A stretch of 6,186 bases of DNA from JADHUC01 sp964617665. Lineage in GTDB: Bacteria; Planctomycetota; Planctomycetia; Pirellulales; Pirellulaceae. Each line of letters starts with the position of its first letter. The first letter of the stretch is position 1. Of this stretch, positions 4,918 through 6,186 are shown one piece after another. Made by a program: the position numbers and the translations under genes. Under the pieces are notes generated by a model. It did not search any database and had not been told where the DNA came from. It saw nothing but the letters and a program-made list of their open reading frames with translations. Where the stretch lies: contig CAZUAH010000739.1 of NCBI GenBank assembly GCA_964617665.1, positions 1-6,186 on the forward strand, written 5' to 3'.

Positions 4918-6159
4918 TTAGTGTTCGATCTTGCAGTTCGGCAACGCTTCCTGGAACTTCTTCACGCCTTCCTCGGTGACTTGCGTATCAATGAGCTCCA
5001 GCCGTTGAAGGTTGGTTAATCCGCTGAGATGCACGAGGCCGGTGTCGGTGATTTCCGTTCTCGAAAGGGTGAGGTAATACAATTTGCCCCGTCCTTTCAA
5101 GTGCTCCAGTCCAGCGTCGGTGACTTGTGTGTTTCTGAGCTGCAGTGTCGCGAGCTTGGTTAGCCCTTTGAGCTGTTCCAGTCCGGCATCGGTGACTCGG
5201 GTGCCGCTGAGCCCCAGCGAACTGAGCTTGGTTAGCCCTTCGAGATGCACCAGTCCGGCGTCGGTGACTTTGGTGCGGCCTAGGTCCAATTCTGACAGGT
5301 TCGTTAACACTCGCAGGTGCTCCGGTCCGGCATCGGTGACTTGCGTGCCGTAGAGTTCCAAATGCCAGAGCTCGGTTAGCCCTTCAAGGTGTTCCAGTCC
5401 GGCATCGGTGACTCGCGTGCCGTTGAGCCGCAGCCAACCGAGGCTGGTTCGCCCTTTGAGGTGTTCCAGTCCGGCGTCAGTGACTCGGGTGCCGCCGAGG
5501 TCCAGTGTATTCAGGTTGCTCAAACCTTCCAGATGCTCTAGGCCGGCGTCTGTGACCTGCGTGCGCCAAAGACACAGCTCTTGAAGCGTGTTCAATTCTT
5601 TGAAGTGTTCCAGGCCTGCGTCCGTGAGTTGAGATCCTTCGAAGTCCAAGCACATCCAATCTTGCAGGTTCGCCAGCTCTTTGAGGCACGCCAGGTTGGC
5701 CTGGTTGAAATCGTTGCCGTGGGGGCCAGGTTGACTGACTTCATCGAAAACTATCTTTATCCTTTTGGTACTGGGCCCCCCGCCAACCCAACCTCCCCAA
5801 CTTTTGATTTTGGCCATGGTCGCCCATTGCCTTGGGCTGGGTGTGATACGTGCGGTTGGTAGAACGTCTTGGAGGTCTCTGACCCCCGCCGGCGTCACTC
5901 GCGTGTCCCACAGTTCCAGTTCCTGGAGGTCGGTAAGCCCTTTGAGACGCTCTAGGTGCGCATCCTTGACACGCTTTCCGTGAAGGACGAGCTTTCGGAG
6001 ACCCTTGAGTCCCCGCAAGTGTTCCACCCCCACACCGTTGAAGCTCTGGGAGCCTCTGACATCGACGTCCAACGACCAGGAATGGACCATCCCGTCTAAC
6101 CTGTGCAGGAGTTTCAGGTCGGCCTCGGTGGGCCTTCCGGCGGCCCAGATTCTCTTCAC
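4918..6159 (-). CDS. Leucine-rich-repeat protein, 5'-truncated at the inverted repeat
   Basis: A 413-residue frame, counted from a GTG inside the 52-bp repeat that has no visible ribosome-binding site. An in-frame stop (6169-6171) precedes it, so this start is doubtful; ATG 6090 is an alternative. From residue 11 it parallels the left LRR protein: TEADLKLLHRLDGM against TENGLKHLRDLHGM. LRRs follow, then the LPTARITPS linker with GGWV, then nine phased 24-residue repeats (183-398) and the C-terminus LPNCKIEH usual for the type. The membrane anchor and WLERMLGD block, about 95 residues in the paralog, are absent. The family pattern begins within two codons of the repeat boundary, so the gene was broken there. 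The product, if made, would be cytosolic; otherwise the 5' part lies beyond the edge or was lost. Confidence 0.75.
   Translation of the reverse strand: MKRIWAAGRPTEADLKLLHRLDGMVHSWSLDVDVRGSQSFNGVGVEHLRGLKGLRKLVLHGKRVKDAHLERLKGLTDLQELELWDTRVTPAGVRDLQDVLPTARITPSPRQWATMAKIKSWGGWVGGGPSTKRIKIVFDEVSQPGPHGNDFNQANLACLKELANLQDWMCLDFEGSQLTDAGLEHFKELNTLQELCLWRTQVTDAGLEHLEGLSNLNTLDLGGTRVTDAGLEHLKGRTSLGWLRLNGTRVTDAGLEHLEGLTELWHLELYGTQVTDAGPEHLRVLTNLSELDLGRTKVTDAGLVHLEGLTKLSSLGLSGTRVTDAGLEQLKGLTKLATLQLRNTQVTDAGLEHLKGRGKLYYLTLSRTEITDTGLVHLSGLTNLQRLELIDTQVTEEGVKKFQEALPNCKIEH
4966..5613 (-). repeat. Nine tandem 72-bp LRR-coding repeats
   Basis: Nine consecutive units of exactly 24 codons encode the pattern LEHLxGLTxLxxLxLxxTxVTDAG with no insertion or deletion. 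The DNA is also repetitive; segments like tccggcatcggtgac recur at this spacing. Unit five has proline in place of the first leucine (PEHL), and unit two from the C-terminal end has ITDTG. The regular phase suggests recent expansion and possible copy-number change by slippage or recombination. The array forms a continuous curved solenoid in the protein. Confidence 0.9.
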
Positions 6160-6186
6160 GATTGGGGATCATTTTGAGGGACTCCA
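6135..6186 (-). repeat. 52-bp inverted repeat, right copy
   Basis: Reverse complement of window bases 1-52, with no mismatch. On the minus strand it precedes the right LRR gene and supplies GTGAAGAGAATCTGG as an apparent start, but also an in-frame TGA, so it is not natural LRR coding sequence. The bases just inside the two copies differ (ACGTCGCT on the left, GGCCCACC on the right, both read inward), so no shared target duplication is seen across the window. Confidence 0.95.

Noticed and set aside
5084..5353. Plus-strand frame with its own repeated SPASVT pattern
   Set aside because: Its periodicity is the antisense reflection of the 72-bp LRR array.

Overview
The window looks like chromosomal DNA from a planctomycete. 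The best evidence is the first leucine-rich-repeat (LRR) protein. It opens with a short hydrophilic leader, then an FSLRTLL-type membrane anchor, then a 'GG...WLERMLGD...V' block and LRRs of the VTDAGLEHLKGL type, a combination characteristic of Planctomycetota. Base composition is moderately GC-rich. All seven supported genes lie on the minus strand, so transcription runs from the right edge to the left edge. The assignment is from sequence style only; no marker gene is present.

Layout in the direction of transcription. (1) 6135-6186 is a 52-bp sequence, repeated perfectly inverted at 1-52. (2) 4918-6159 is an LRR gene with nine perfectly phased 24-residue repeats and an intact C-terminus, but it has lost its anchor and first block exactly at the 52-bp repeat. 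(3) 3877-4893 encodes a two-helix membrane protein carrying a SMI1/KNR4 (SUKH) domain. (4) 3550-3822 is a short ORF carrying the 'DPLFGPLKW' start of an uncharacterised family, probably truncated. (5) 3228-3549 is non-coding and holds a near-consensus sigma-70 promoter bracketed by two 17-bp direct repeats. (6) 2811-3227 and 1814-2740 encode two proteins with signal peptides, separated by a strong hairpin. (7) 1077-1733 encodes a 218-residue protein with HPLFGKLKW at its start and WDEEHGLGV near its end. (8) 10-981 is a membrane-anchored LRR gene whose LRR pattern stops exactly where the 52-bp repeat begins.

The genes form two transcription blocks. The right block is LRR2, SUKH protein and short ORF, with gaps of 24 and 54 bp. 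The left block, driven from the 3333-3360 promoter, is the small secreted protein, the large secreted protein and the HPLFGKLKW protein, and possibly LRR1. SUKH proteins are known as immunity proteins against polymorphic toxins and contact-dependent systems. The FGxLKW proteins have the look of the same accessory class, so this may be an immunity-type island; no toxin gene is in view.

The most notable signal is the 52-bp inverted repeat that forms both edges. Two different LRR paralogs each lose their family pattern within a codon or two of it. The simplest reading is that both edges run into the same multicopy element, in opposite orientations, at which the assembly stopped. The alternative is a 6-kb segment bounded by inversion sites. 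The window alone cannot separate these.
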